Shown: positions 26,328-35,874, counted from the first letter of the stretch. The stretch is 50,677 nucleotides of DNA from Fuerstiella sp. (GCA_014238335.1 JABABI010000052.1:1-50677), one strand, 5' to 3'. Notes: generated by a model not told the origin, from the letters alone. Numbers and translations: made by a program.

Positions 26328-27059
26328 TCAGGAAACCACGGCAGGCCCGCTCTCCTGAGTAACAGCCGTGGACGTGTGTCGACATGTCAGCAGCATGCCG
26401 TACTGCGGTGTCAGCCCACACCCGATCAGGTAACCGTTACCGAGTTTTCTGGTCCATTGAGGGGCCGCCGACAGGCGAAGGTGTCGTTCGTTGCAGAACA
26501 CGTCGGTGTGATAGTGACGATTCAATTCAAAAGTAGTATCACTCACTAGGCACAACCCGTGCAAAGAATAGGTGACGATTCGAGCTTCCTGCTGGCAATG
26601 GTCGGCTGTGAGAATGGCCCGCAGGTCGACGGGATATTGAATGTCTGCTCTCCGTTCATGAAGCATCCGATGATCCAGAAGCAGGTCCAGACGACTACCG
26701 GAAAACAGAGCGACGATACTGTTTTCTCCCTCCATTCTGGCCCAATGCGCGATGCCGGATTGTTTAGCCAGCAGTTGTGTATCGCCCTCCCAAAGTGAAA
26801 ACGTAACCAGATCTCCGGCAGTCACCTGCCCCCCAGAACTCGGAACGATTAGCACAAGCTCCTGTAAGCCGATGGCCCGGACCGCACACTTGACCAACGT
26901 CCTGGCCCGACCGGTCACATGCACCGCGATATCGGCGATTTTGCCATCCGTTAGTCGACGGTCAGGACTTTCGTCAAACTGCGTAACGGGCACCTGTCCG
27001 CCCCCATTGAGCTGCTCCTCGCTGGCTTTCTCTGGTTCAGATACTGATTTCGTGACCAT
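26328..27059 (-). CDS. PilZ-like domain protein, candidate
   Basis: This 243-residue protein has an N-terminal low-complexity stretch and then two beta-rich parts. The second part has a PilZ-like pattern: HERRADIQYPVDLRAIL, the strand-turn EARIVTYSLHGLCLVS (where PilZ proteins read D.S..G), and a closing LIGCGLTP strand. PilZ domains bind cyclic di-GMP through an RxxxR plus (D/N)xSxxG motif. Here the arginine pair is RRADIQ and the second motif is YSLHG, lacking the usual D/N, so nucleotide binding is doubtful. It may instead be a structural PilZ relative like those planctomycetes use in regulation. It has no signal peptide. It is divergent from the DUF1549/DUF1553 operon. Confidence 0.55.
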   Translation of the reverse strand: MVTKSVSEPEKASEEQLNGGGQVPVTQFDESPDRRLTDGKIADIAVHVTGRARTLVKCAVRAIGLQELVLIVPSSGGQVTAGDLVTFSLWEGDTQLLAKQSGIAHWARMEGENSIVALFSGSRLDLLLDHRMLHERRADIQYPVDLRAILTADHCQQEARIVTYSLHGLCLVSDTTFELNRHYHTDVFCNERHLRLSAAPQWTRKLGNGYLIGCGLTPQYGMLLTCRHTSTAVTQESGPAVVS

Positions 27060-27487
27060 TCAACGTGTTCCCCCACCCGTCGATTTGCTCATAGGCGCAA
27101 GGGTATCCTGCCATTTCAGAGCGTTTGTGAACTTGCGGGAAAGTTGATCGTTGGTACAGACTTGCCACTGAAGTCAGTATGGGTTGTGCGGAACATGCGG
27201 ACAGGAAACCTGTCGCTGCACAGGAATAACCGATATCGTGCTGCGACCCAGGCTTCCGGTACGTCACGTCATTTGACGTTAATTGGTGCTTTCAATGAGA
27301 ACATGCGAAATCGAGCAACACGATGATCTGTCAGATCGTTTCCCTGTTAGGCTCGTAGTGATGTTCCGCTAATCCCATTCTGCGTGGCGCCTCTGTGAGC
27401 AATGCCGAAATGACCGGACATTTGCTCCACGTGTTGGTAAACTGATTTCGATTTCGTTTTTGTGAAACTCGGAACACCGACGAACAG
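27060..27487. other. divergent intergenic region upstream of the DUF1549/DUF1553 operon
   Basis: There is no coding signal in either strand. It holds the promoter of the plus-strand operon near its right end and presumably that of the minus-strand PilZ-like gene. A short palindrome (GATCTGTCAGATC, 27324-27336) is the only other structure seen. Confidence 0.45.
27415..27443 (+). promoter_or_regulatory. candidate promoter for the DUF1549/DUF1553 - aldolase - DUF1501 operon
   Basis: CGGACA at 27415-27420 (four of six bases of TTGACA) stands 17 bases ahead of TAAACT at 27438-27443, which is extended by TGG at 27435-27437. The leader to the ATG at 27488 would be about 38 bases. Confidence 0.45.
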
Positions 27488-30430
27488 ATGAATTACAACA
27501 TCGCCATTCGCCGCAGTTTTTTTTGTATGGCAGTCCTGGCTACAGCCATACTGTCGGCCCAGACACCCGATCGCCATGATTGGCCTTTTTATCCTCCACG
27601 AGTGACCGACCCACCCGATATCGCGTCTGACTGGGTTCGAAACGGCATCGATGCATTCGTGCTCAAGCGACTGACTGAGACGGGATTGCAACCAGCGCCG
27701 GAGGCCACACGCCGTCAGCTTGTTCGGCGATTGTATCTTGATCTGATTGGACTGCCGCCAGACCCTGAGGATGTCGAGGCATTTCTAAGGGATAAGTCCG
27801 CAGAGGCGTACTCTGCTCTTGTTGATCGCCTGCTGCAGGATCCACGATACGGAGAACGTTGGGCGCGGTTGTGGCTTGATCTCGCTCGGTATGCCGACAC
27901 CGCTGGCTACGAAGGTGACCCGGATCTGCCCCATGCATGGCGATATCGCGACTACGTGATCGACGCGTTCAACAGCGACAAACCCTACACCGATTTCATT
28001 AGGGAGCAGATTGCGGGTGACGAGTTCGAGGAAGTCATGGGGGCGGGCGAGTTACCCGGCACTCCTCCTGAGCGCATTGTGGCAATGACGTTTCTGCGAC
28101 TGGCACCGTTCACGGAACCGCGTGGTGATGAGACGCGTCACGAATTACTTAGTGAGATGACATCAACAGTCAGCTCTGTGTTTCTCGGACTGACCGTCGG
28201 TTGCGCGAAGTGCCATGACCACAAACACGACGATATTCCCACGAAAGACTTCTATCGGCTGAAGGCATTCTTTGCGACGGTATCGATTCCTCGTCCCGAA
28301 CCCGGTGACGGCTTTCAGATTGGCGGTTCGCTGGCCGCACCATTTTATCGCACTGGCGAGCAGTCATGGGCAAACGAGCAGCGGAGACTGTTCGAAAGCG
28401 AAATCGAGACTTCGAAGGAACAGCTGGATCAGTTGGCGAAAATGCTGACAGAGCGGATCGGCGATCAGGCAGGTTTCGGGATGCAGGCGATGGGCGGTTC
28501 GCTCGGCAATAACTACATTTACGGCCGGACACCTGTGCATCACGGTGATCTGCACACATCGATTGTGAACTGCGATAAAAAACAGTGGACGTTCTTCACA
28601 GACAGCCAGGTTGAACGTCACACGGGCAGCAACGCCGGTTCGAATCAGGGGCATTGGTTCGGTGATCTTTCAGACGCACAGCACGTATCACTCGGGCAGT
28701 ATTCTGAAGGCACAGGACGGATCAAAGTTGCTGACGCCAACCACGTCGGAGAAATCGCCCAGGTGCTGATTTACGATCATCCCCTGAACGAAACCGACCG
28801 AGCTGACCTGGATGTATGGTTGAAATCGAGACGCATGCTGTCACCAGCGGATTCCGATGAAACTTCGGGACCGCCGGGCGAGGGATTGCGGTTCTGGCTG
28901 GATGCAGCGGACCTTGATGCGAATTCGGTGAGTCCAAATCCTGCAGACGGCAGCCCGGTTGCGAGTTGGACGGATCGGGTCGCCGGAATCACGATTACGC
29001 AGGAGGATCCCCGGCGCCAACCTACTCTGGTGGTGATCAATCCGGACAGAAAAATCGAGAGAACGACCGCGATGGTCGGCGTCCGTTTTGATAACGCGTT
29101 TTTGACGGGGCCGATGCATGACGCCGCGTTTGCTCAGGATCAGAACGGTTCGCTTGTGATGATTTACACGGCGCGGCATTCACACGAGGGCTACGGTTTT
29201 GAAGTTGGGGGCGGCGGGGCGTTTCTAAGTACGTTTATCAATCCCACCGCGTCGACTCGTGAAACCCTGGATTCGATAATTGCTGATGATGACAGCACCT
29301 TGCTGTCGAACGAAGACCGGAGGCGGTATCGGTGGTTGTCCGGTCGCGAGAGGTTTTTGCGGCAGCGGCTCAAACGGTTGCAGCCGGTCGCGATGTCGTT
29401 GAGACATTCGTTGGGGCCGCCGTACGAACCCGGTGTACCGACGTCGCGTGTGATGATCCGGGGAGAACATGACAATCCGGGGGATGTTGTGACTCCCGGC
29501 TTTCCCAGTTGCGTCACGGGCAACGATGACCCTGCAGAGATTCGGCTGGACCCGTTCAAACGATGGCCGACGCGCAGTCGACGTATGGTGCTGGCAAATT
29601 GGATTGCCACCCCGGACAATCCTCTCACAGCGCGTGTGATGGTCAACCGACTCTGGCACTGGCACTTTGGCCGTGGCATCGTTGCCACACCCAGCGACTT
29701 CGGGCAACTCAGTGGTGGTCCATCTCATCCGGAACTGCTGGACTGGATGGCTCTGGAGTTCATTAAGGGAAACTGGAGCCTGAAGAATATTCATCGGTTG
29801 ATCGTCACGTCGGCGGCGTATCGGCAAACCTCTGTGCATCCGAACACTCAAGCCGTCACGTTGGATCCGGACAACCAATTGTTGTGGCGGTTTCGTCGGC
29901 GTCGACTGGAAGCCGAAGCGGTGCGGGACAGCGTTCTGTTAGCCAGCGGACGGCTCAACCCCGAGCAGTTCGGTCTGCCAATATTTCCGCCGCTGCCAGG
30001 GGACATTGAAGAGCGAGTGAAATTCTCGAACAGCAAATGGGATACCCAGACAGGGCCGCAGGGGCGTAAACGCAGTATCTACGTTTATCAGCAACGGACG
30101 CTGACGATGCCCTTCATGCAGTCATTTGACTCCCTGGTGTGTGATGAGTCCCGGCCGCGACGGCAGCATTCGGTGACGTCTCTGCAGGCACTGGCGATGT
30201 ACAACGGGGAATTTGTCAGCCAGGAAGCAAAGCACTTCGCAGCCCGAGTCAGCGGTGAAGTTGAAACCGGGGTGATGCACCAGATCGAGCGGGCATTTCA
30301 GATTGCTCTGGGTCGACCTCCGTCCGCTGACGAATTGGCGGAAATGCAAACGGTTGCGAATTCGGACGCCGGGATCGACGCGGTCTGTCGCGTTCTTTTG
30401 AACACAAATGAGTTTATCTATGTCGACTGA
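27488..30430 (+). CDS. secreted DUF1549-DUF1553 protein with a LamG-like insert
   Basis: This 980-residue protein has a Sec leader (MNYNIAIRRSFFCMAVLATAILSAQ). Unlike the 3.1-6.6 kb relative it lacks the N-terminal PSCyt1 domain and begins directly with DUF1549 (RRLYLDLIGLPPDPED, YGERWARLWLDLARYADT, CAKCH at 239-243 followed by DHKHDDI). Between about 330 and 600 lies an insert with concanavalin/LamG-like strands (GLRFWLDAADLDA, PVASWTDRVAGI, SLVMIYTARHSHEGYGFEVGGGG), likely carbohydrate-binding. DUF1553 follows (ARVMVNRLWHWHFGRGIV, SDFGQLSGGPSHPELLDWMA, ending NEFIYVD). Biochemical function is unknown. Its stop overlaps the start of the class II aldolase gene, showing translational coupling. 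Confidence 0.9.
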   Translation: MNYNIAIRRSFFCMAVLATAILSAQTPDRHDWPFYPPRVTDPPDIASDWVRNGIDAFVLKRLTETGLQPAPEATRRQLVRRLYLDLIGLPPDPEDVEAFLRDKSAEAYSALVDRLLQDPRYGERWARLWLDLARYADTAGYEGDPDLPHAWRYRDYVIDAFNSDKPYTDFIREQIAGDEFEEVMGAGELPGTPPERIVAMTFLRLAPFTEPRGDETRHELLSEMTSTVSSVFLGLTVGCAKCHDHKHDDIPTKDFYRLKAFFATVSIPRPEPGDGFQIGGSLAAPFYRTGEQSWANEQRRLFESEIETSKEQLDQLAKMLTERIGDQAGFGMQAMGGSLGNNYIYGRTPVHHGDLHTSIVNCDKKQWTFFTDSQVERHTGSNAGSNQGHWFGDLSDAQHVSLGQYSEGTGRIKVADANHVGEIAQVLIYDHPLNETDRADLDVWLKSRRMLSPADSDETSGPPGEGLRFWLDAADLDANSVSPNPADGSPVASWTDRVAGITITQEDPRRQPTLVVINPDRKIERTTAMVGVRFDNAFLTGPMHDAAFAQDQNGSLVMIYTARHSHEGYGFEVGGGGAFLSTFINPTASTRETLDSIIADDDSTLLSNEDRRRYRWLSGRERFLRQRLKRLQPVAMSLRHSLGPPYEPGVPTSRVMIRGEHDNPGDVVTPGFPSCVTGNDDPAEIRLDPFKRWPTRSRRMVLANWIATPDNPLTARVMVNRLWHWHFGRGIVATPSDFGQLSGGPSHPELLDWMALEFIKGNWSLKNIHRLIVTSAAYRQTSVHPNTQAVTLDPDNQLLWRFRRRRLEAEAVRDSVLLASGRLNPEQFGLPIFPPLPGDIEERVKFSNSKWDTQTGPQGRKRSIYVYQQRTLTMPFMQSFDSLVCDESRPRRQHSVTSLQALAMYNGEFVSQEAKHFAARVSGEVETGVMHQIERAFQIALGRPPSADELAEMQTVANSDAGIDAVCRVLLNTNEFIYVD

Positions 30431-31181
30431 ACATCTTCAGAGCAGCGTGCCTGCGGCCGCCAATGAAATGCAGGCCCGCGTCGACCTCACAGCCGTCCTG
30501 CGGTGGGCGGACCGGCAGAATCTGAGCGAAGGAGTCTGCAATCATTTCAGCCTGCTGCTGCCAGGTACGACCGATCAGTTCCTGCTCAATCCCCAGGGAC
30601 GGCACTGGTCTGAGATACGAGCATCTGACCTGATTGTCGTCGATGCCGGCGGAGAAGTGATAAAAGGAGAATACGTTGCAGAACCATCCGCCTTCTTCAT
30701 TCATTCCAGTGTACATCGTAGTCGAGTGTCCGCTAAGTGTGTGCTGCACGCTCATCCGCCATACTGCACCGCTTTGTCCTGCATCGAAGGTGGTCGGCTG
30801 GAAATGTGCAGCCAGAATGCGGTTCGGTTCTATGGACGCATGGCCTATGACGAAACTTACAACGGAGCCGCGTTTGACGATGCCGAAGGCGAACGTATTA
30901 GCTCGAAACTGTTTGACAGGGACATCCTGTTGATGGCGAACCATGGTGTCCTGATCACCGGAGAAGACACGTCGCAGGCTTTCGATGATCTTTATTACCT
31001 CGAACGCGCCGCAATGATTCAGGTTCTGGCGATGAATACCGGTCGGCCCCTGCGAATAATTCCCGACGAAGTGTGTCGGATGGCCTACGAACAGTTCGGC
31101 TCAGAATCCGCACAGGCTTGTCATTTTCTTGCAGCCATTAAGCGGATTCTGACGCGTGAATGTCCCGAATTCATGGACTGA
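30408..31181 (+). CDS. class II aldolase/adducin family protein
   Basis: This 257-residue protein belongs to the class II (zinc) aldolase/adducin family that includes fuculose-1-phosphate and rhamnulose-1-phosphate aldolases and ribulose-5-phosphate epimerase. Visible marks are CNHFSLLLPG and EPSAFFIHSSVH, the zinc pair H114 and H116 in CVLHAHPPYC, and the third histidine H179 in LMANHGVLITG. It has no signal peptide, so it would act in the cytoplasm, probably on a phosphorylated deoxysugar or a related hydroxy-keto compound. It starts inside the DUF1553 gene (ATG at 30408 or 30420, stop of the former at 30428-30430) and ends 28 bases before the DUF1501 gene. A cytoplasmic aldolase between two exported proteins of a standard pair is unusual. 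Confidence 0.87.
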   Translation: MSLSMSTEHLQSSVPAAANEMQARVDLTAVLRWADRQNLSEGVCNHFSLLLPGTTDQFLLNPQGRHWSEIRASDLIVVDAGGEVIKGEYVAEPSAFFIHSSVHRSRVSAKCVLHAHPPYCTALSCIEGGRLEMCSQNAVRFYGRMAYDETYNGAAFDDAEGERISSKLFDRDILLMANHGVLITGEDTSQAFDDLYYLERAAMIQVLAMNTGRPLRIIPDEVCRMAYEQFGSESAQACHFLAAIKRILTRECPEFMD

Positions 31182-31209
31182 CCCTGGCCTCCAGTGAGGA
31201 ATATAGCCG

Positions 31210-32649
31210 ATGGCCACACCACCTCCCGATCGACGACACTTTTTAAGCAGCGCCTTCACTGGAATTGGAGCGTTGGCGCTTAGCGATTTACTGGCAAGTG
31301 AATCGGGCGGCGCAACGTATGCCCTGGATCCGCTGACCGTACGGAAGCAGCATCTGCCGCGACGAGCAAAGCACTGTATCTTTTTGTTTATGCAGGGCGG
31401 CGTCAGTCAGGTTGATTCGTTCGAGTACAAGCCGGAGTTGAATAAGATTCACGGGCAACCGTTGCCTCGAATTCCCGACATTTCCGGTGAATTGCAGGGG
31501 CGACTGTCTTTTCCGCACGTTGCGATCGGCAGCCCGTTTGAATTTCAGCAGCATGGTGAATCGGGACATTGGTTTTCGAACCTGTACCCCCATCTGTCGC
31601 AGCACGCAGACAGACTGGCCTTTGTGCGTGGCATCAGGACCGACAACCAGAATCACGGGCCATCCACGCTGCACGTCACCACCGGCAGCCAGTTTCCAGG
31701 CAGTCCTTCGGTCGGTTCGTGGGTCAGTTATGGGCTCGGCTCGTCCAACCGCAACATGCCGGGCTACGTTGTGATTCAGGACTCACGCGGCGCTCCCGTC
31801 AACGGCGCTGCTGTCTGGGCCAACGGGTATCTGCCGGCGTCTCATCAGGGCACGCTGCTGCGATCAAAAGGTTCTCCAATTCTGAACCTGAAGCGTCCGG
31901 ACGGAATTTCACTGGATCAGCAGCGTCGTGAATTTGATGCGCTGGCGTCGCTCAACCGGCAGCATTCGGCGTTGCGTCCTGACGATACAGAACTCGCCGC
32001 ACGTCTGAACGCATATGAGCTGGCCTTTCGGATGCAGGCGGAAGCTCCGGATCTGGTGGATGTGTCCGGCGAAACCCAGGCGACGCAGCACCTGTACGGG
32101 TTGGATGACACGACGACGGCAGGATTCGGTCGACAATGCCTGCTGGCCCGACGGTTGGTCGAAAGCGGAGTTCGTTACACACTGTTGGTGCACGGCGTGC
32201 AGATCGGACCGCACAGCTGGGACGATCATGGCGATGTGCAGGGAGGGATGACTCGCCATTCACGCGAAGTCGATCAGCCCGTGGCGGCGCTGCTGTCTGA
32301 TCTGCAGCAACGTGGTCTGCTGGAAGAGACGCTGGTGGTCTGGGCCTCCGAAATGGGACGTACACCGTTTCGCAACGGGGGCATGGGAAAGAAACCCGGC
32401 CGTGAACACAATTCGTGGAATCTTGTGATGTGGATGGCGGGCGGCGATGTAAAAGGTGGAGCATCCGTCGGCGAGACCGACGAGTTCGGTTTGCGATCTG
32501 TCGACGAAGGAACCCACATTCGCGATGTACACGCAACAATTTTGAATCTGATGGGCCTTGACGACGATCGACTTCGTTTTCAGCACGCGGGCCGGATGCG
32601 ACAATTGACCGACGTCGGCGGTGAAATCCTGCAGGAGATCATTACGTGA
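31210..32649 (+). CDS. DUF1501 family protein (operon partner)
   Basis: This 479-residue protein has the DUF1501 layout: an export leader with a diverged Tat motif (DRRHFLSSAFTGIGALALSDLLA), then IFLFMQGGVSQVDSFEYKPELN, GSWVSYGLGSSNRNMPGYVV, GRQCLLARRLVESGVRY, DQPVAALLSDLQQRGLL, ASEMGRTPF, GREHNSWNLVMWMAGG and GETDEFGLRS. GAGGA about ten bases before the ATG supports the start. The family is related to alkaline-phosphatase-type hydrolases, and its substrate is unknown. It is the last gene of the operon with the DUF1549/DUF1553 and aldolase genes. After it lies the ruined dioxygenase gene on the other strand. Confidence 0.9.
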   Translation: MATPPPDRRHFLSSAFTGIGALALSDLLASESGGATYALDPLTVRKQHLPRRAKHCIFLFMQGGVSQVDSFEYKPELNKIHGQPLPRIPDISGELQGRLSFPHVAIGSPFEFQQHGESGHWFSNLYPHLSQHADRLAFVRGIRTDNQNHGPSTLHVTTGSQFPGSPSVGSWVSYGLGSSNRNMPGYVVIQDSRGAPVNGAAVWANGYLPASHQGTLLRSKGSPILNLKRPDGISLDQQRREFDALASLNRQHSALRPDDTELAARLNAYELAFRMQAEAPDLVDVSGETQATQHLYGLDDTTTAGFGRQCLLARRLVESGVRYTLLVHGVQIGPHSWDDHGDVQGGMTRHSREVDQPVAALLSDLQQRGLLEETLVVWASEMGRTPFRNGGMGKKPGREHNSWNLVMWMAGGDVKGGASVGETDEFGLRSVDEGTHIRDVHATILNLMGLDDDRLRFQHAGRMRQLTDVGGEILQEIIT

Positions 32650-32725
32650 CGCATCGTGGCGAAAAATGCCTCAGTCCGGCGCTCAGTTTCTGAGTATGCA
32701 AATCGGCGCAACACGCTTACTGCGA

Positions 32726-33466
32726 TCAGGAATTCAAACGCATTGTGCTGTGCTGCGTTGCTAATGACTGTTCATATCGACAATAAAGCTCTTCATCCCG
32801 CTGGTAACGGACATCTTTGAATACCATCGCAAAGGACCTGCGCTGTCGGTCCGTCGACTGATTTGGATCCGCCCGGTGTACCGTCCAGCCATGGTGAACA
32901 GTTGCGTCGCATGGCTGCAGATAAATGGGAACTTTCTGAGTCCTGTCGTGGGCAGCATAGTCAGAGATTTCCTGTAAGAATCCGCGCAGCGAACTGCGAT
33001 CATGGGGCCGCGCACCATTGGAGGTGCGAGCCCCGTATGTCGCGCAGGCAGCCTTTTCTGCATCCACAGGGTCGAGTGCTACCCATCTGGTCAGCACTCC
33101 GGGCGGAGTCAGATTGAAGTAACAATTGCCCTGATGAGGCGGCGTCGGGTGGTCTGTGCCCGGTGGTTTGTTGAACCATTCAGGGGCCGCACAGCACGCT
33201 TCTGCGTTGAGCAAATCTTCCGCCAGAGAATTTTATATTTGATGTGAAGCGTATTCGTGGAAAAATGCATCAGTGGTCACGCGCTGCAGCTGCTTTAACC
33301 TTTCGGGCCGCTGGCGATTATCGAAAAATACAGCGGCGTCTGACAGGTGCGGAACGATCTGGCAAATATAATGCTGCAGTTCGTCGGTCGGCAGACCGGG
33401 TTAGCCAGCGCCGAAAAACTGCCTGACGACAACATCTCCGTCATTGCTGAACTCTTGACGGCTCAT
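32726..33466 (-). pseudogene. ruined phytanoyl-CoA dioxygenase (PhyH)-like gene
   Basis: A full-length PhyH-like protein of about 245 codons can be read on minus from ATG at 33466, preceded by AAGGAT. It starts MSRQEFSNDGDVVVRQFFGAG, continues LPTDELQHYICQIVPHLSDAAVFFDN, then EDLLNAEACCAAPEWFNKPPGTDHPTPPHQGN (the iron-ligand HQ region) and LQPCDATVHHGWTVHRADPN (distal His), ending near 32726. It is interrupted by in-frame TAA codons at 33403-33401 and 33235-33233. A short shifted segment at about 33065-33005 reads GCLRDIRGSHLQW only in another frame. Everything else stays in one frame. The family hydroxylates substrates using Fe(II) and 2-oxoglutarate. Four lesions in 740 bases make decay more likely than sequencing error. 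Confidence 0.8.
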
Positions 33467-33591
33467 TGATTATGATCCTTGAAAAAGGCGGGGCAGATAA
33501 ACGTTTGCGTGTTATTCCCGTACTTCGCTGATCAGGCTTAGTTCGCACCAGTTGACGACTGGTCCGGCAGCGGGCAGGGCGACGTCGACCG

Positions 33592-33990
33592 CTAATTCTT
33601 GAATTCGATGAGCACTTCCCGAAACGTTTCCGAACCACCATTCTGGGCGCTGTGAGTCACCGGGACAGCAGGATATCCGGGTCGGTCCGAAATGATCTGG
33701 TCTCCATCGAGCTGAAAGGAAACGGCGGGTCCGGCTTCCAGTTGGACATCGTACAGCAGCTCGTGCGTCGGCTCCAGGACCTCCAATGTTGACTCGGAGA
33801 TTACGCGAACGACATAATCTAATGTGTGCGTGTGCTGCTCGCCGTGCTGCCCCGGTTCAAGATCGAGGTGCCAGACAATCACGCGGTCGTCTTCGAAGAC
33901 TTTTTGTGTTCCGACGCCGGACATCAAAATCGACTCACCTGGAGGAATGCCGCTCATCGGGCCGTCGCCGACGTCCCGTCGTGAATTCAT
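33592..33990 (-). CDS. small cupin-fold protein
   Basis: This 132-residue protein has a single conserved-beta-barrel domain with cupin motif 1-like residues (VIVWHLDLEPGQHGEQHTHTLDYVVRVISE, supplying H, H, H and E-like ligands) and a weaker motif 2 (FQLDGDQIISDRPGYPAVPVTHSAQNGG). It probably binds a metal and a small acid or sugar; the substrate is not deducible. It has no leader. ATG at 33990 is used, with in-frame alternatives at 33957 and 33924. It lies between the ruined dioxygenase gene and selO, all on minus, with about 35 bases to selO, so cotranscription with selO is possible. Confidence 0.75.
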   Translation of the reverse strand: MNSRRDVGDGPMSGIPPGESILMSGVGTQKVFEDDRVIVWHLDLEPGQHGEQHTHTLDYVVRVISESTLEVLEPTHELLYDVQLEAGPAVSFQLDGDQIISDRPGYPAVPVTHSAQNGGSETFREVLIEFKN

Positions 33991-34026
33991 AGCCTGCCAG
34001 ATGACGCGTCGCTGTGCAGGTAAGCT

Positions 34027-35487
34027 TCAGGTTCCGCAGAAGGTCGCGTGCACGACTTCGTCGGGGGCTGGTGCAGCTTCATACTCAGAACAATCTGCCT
34101 GTTCAGTGAACGGGTGTTGCAGCACCTGATTAAGGCGGTGAAATGGTTTAAAGTCGCCCGCGTTGCCGGCTTTAATTGCTTCTTCGATTCGATGATTGCG
34201 TGGGATGTAAACCGGGTTTGTGCTGCGCATCAGAGCCAGAGACTGGCTTCGGCCGACATGTTGCAGACGCGTTCGCCAGACGTTCATCCATGCGACAATT
34301 GCTGTTGGTTGGTTGAACAGGCGAGTGACGGTGTCATCGCTGCCGCTGTCGAGTGCTGTGGCCAGGTGGCGGAAGACCAGCGTGAAGTCGGCTTTACCGT
34401 CTGCCATCGCCTGCAGCAGTGATTCTACCAGGCTCCAGTCATCCGCGTGGTCTGGTTCGAGTCCTATCCTGGCAGCGAAACGTGTTTGCAGTGCCGTCTG
34501 GTGCAGATCGGTGAAGGTATCGAGGGCGGCTTCGGCCATTGCGATGGCTGTGTTCTGGTCCGCGTGGAGCAGAGGCAGGAGTGTTTCGGCGAATCGAGTC
34601 AGGTTCCATTGGCCGATCGGGCCCTGATTGCCGAAGGCGTAGCGGCCTTGATGATCGATCGAGCTGAACGTTTTCGCGGGATGGTAGGTGTCCATAAAAG
34701 CGCACGGACCGTAATCGATCGTCTCGCCCGAAACGGTCATGTTGTCGGTATTCATGACCCCATGAATAAATCCCAGCTGAATCCAGTGAGCGATCAGCCG
34801 GGCCTGTCGCTCGATTACTTTGTTGAGTAGTGCCAGGTATGGGTTTTCTTCCTGTTGCAGGGCGGGATAGTGGCGGGCTATGACGTAATCAGCCAGCACA
34901 CGCAGATTGTCCAGGTCCTGTCGGGCGGCGAACCACTGAAACGTGCCGATGCGGATATGCGACTGAGCGACGCGAGTGAAGACCCCGCCCGGCATCATGC
35001 CTTCGCGAACGACGTGATCACCGCTCGCGACGACAGCCAATGCGCGGGTGGTTGGCACACCAAGGGCGGCCATCGCTTCGGAGATGATGTATTCTCGCAG
35101 CACGGGCCCCAGTGCCGACCGACCGTCACCGCGGCGCGAAAACGGAGTCGGGCCGGAGCCTTTCAGCTGAACGTCACGACGGACGCCGTCGTTGCCGACG
35201 ATTTCACCCAGCAGAATGGCACGACCGTCACCGAGTTGTGGCGAAAATCCGCCGAACTGATGTCCGGAATACGCCATGGCCAGAGGTTCGGATCCGTCTG
35301 CCTGTTGGTTGCCGGACAGAATTGCGAGACCGGTTGGGGAAGCCAGCTCGGCAACGTCGATCCCCAGTTCGGCAGCCAGGCTGTCATTCAGCCGAATCAT
35401 CACCGGCGCGCCGACGGGCGCGGGGGCAATTCGTTTGAAGAAAGCGTCCGGCAGACGGGCGTAGGTATTGTCGAACGTGAAGGGCAT
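34027..35487 (-). CDS. selO: SelO family protein adenylyltransferase (YdiU/UPF0061)
   Basis: The 486-residue protein (start ATG 35487, since the longer frame begins with TTG) matches SelO, a pseudokinase that transfers AMP to serine, threonine or tyrosine side chains of target proteins. Seen are GDGRAILLGEIVG, the nucleotide-site block LKGSGPTPFSRRGDGRSALGPVLREYIISEAM, the metal-site-like HGVMNTDNMTVSGETIDYGPCAFMD, and the C-terminal TFCGT, where the cysteine replaces the selenocysteine of eukaryotic SelO. Family length is normal. In E. coli it is linked to redox stress. It is cytoplasmic and divergent from the tandem HlyD adaptor gene. Confidence 0.92.
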   Translation of the reverse strand: MPFTFDNTYARLPDAFFKRIAPAPVGAPVMIRLNDSLAAELGIDVAELASPTGLAILSGNQQADGSEPLAMAYSGHQFGGFSPQLGDGRAILLGEIVGNDGVRRDVQLKGSGPTPFSRRGDGRSALGPVLREYIISEAMAALGVPTTRALAVVASGDHVVREGMMPGGVFTRVAQSHIRIGTFQWFAARQDLDNLRVLADYVIARHYPALQQEENPYLALLNKVIERQARLIAHWIQLGFIHGVMNTDNMTVSGETIDYGPCAFMDTYHPAKTFSSIDHQGRYAFGNQGPIGQWNLTRFAETLLPLLHADQNTAIAMAEAALDTFTDLHQTALQTRFAARIGLEPDHADDWSLVESLLQAMADGKADFTLVFRHLATALDSGSDDTVTRLFNQPTAIVAWMNVWRTRLQHVGRSQSLALMRSTNPVYIPRNHRIEEAIKAGNAGDFKPFHRLNQVLQHPFTEQADCSEYEAAPAPDEVVHATFCGT

Positions 35488-35553
35488 ATATGACGATTTG
35501 ATGACGGAAATATTCCACGGTGATGATTTAGCACGGTTCAGCTGATCAGGCAA

Positions 35554-35874
35554 CAGTGTACCGTGTATTTACGCACGTTCCGTGGAATGAGCTCGTTCCG
35601 CAATGGCGACCATGTTGTGGGCATTCCGTCGAACAGCCCGCCGAACGCTGAGAGGGTCGCTCTGTTACTTACGAAAACAGGGTGAGATGGAACAGAGAGT
35701 CCAGTGCAACCACACGATGTACGGCACCGCTGACGCGTTTTCCACACACGATTCTTGAAACACCTGCAGAATCCACGGCGTCAGTTGGTATACTGTAGCC
35801 TGCAGATGCCCGAGTTGAGTTCGTTTTCTGGCGGTCGTCACGCAGCAACGACAACTAACGCCGGAGACAAAGCT
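35554..35874. other. divergent intergenic region between selO and the adaptor gene
   Basis: A TTG-initiated frame continues upstream of the adaptor's ATG at 35875 but has no family resemblance and is treated as leader. The right half contains the promoter candidate for the adaptor gene. No RNA gene or repeat was found. Confidence 0.45.
35786..35794 (+). promoter_or_regulatory. candidate extended -10 promoter for the tandem HlyD adaptor
   Basis: TGGTATACT is a near-consensus extended -10. Initiation near 35801 would give a leader of about 74 bases, ending in GGAG before the ATG. The -35 region is not recognisable. Confidence 0.4.

Noticed and set aside
32726..33466. Stop-codon reassignment or readthrough to explain in-frame TAA codons
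   Set aside because: Intact genes in the window end at TAA and TGA in normal family positions, and other broken genes also show frame shifts, so decay is simpler.
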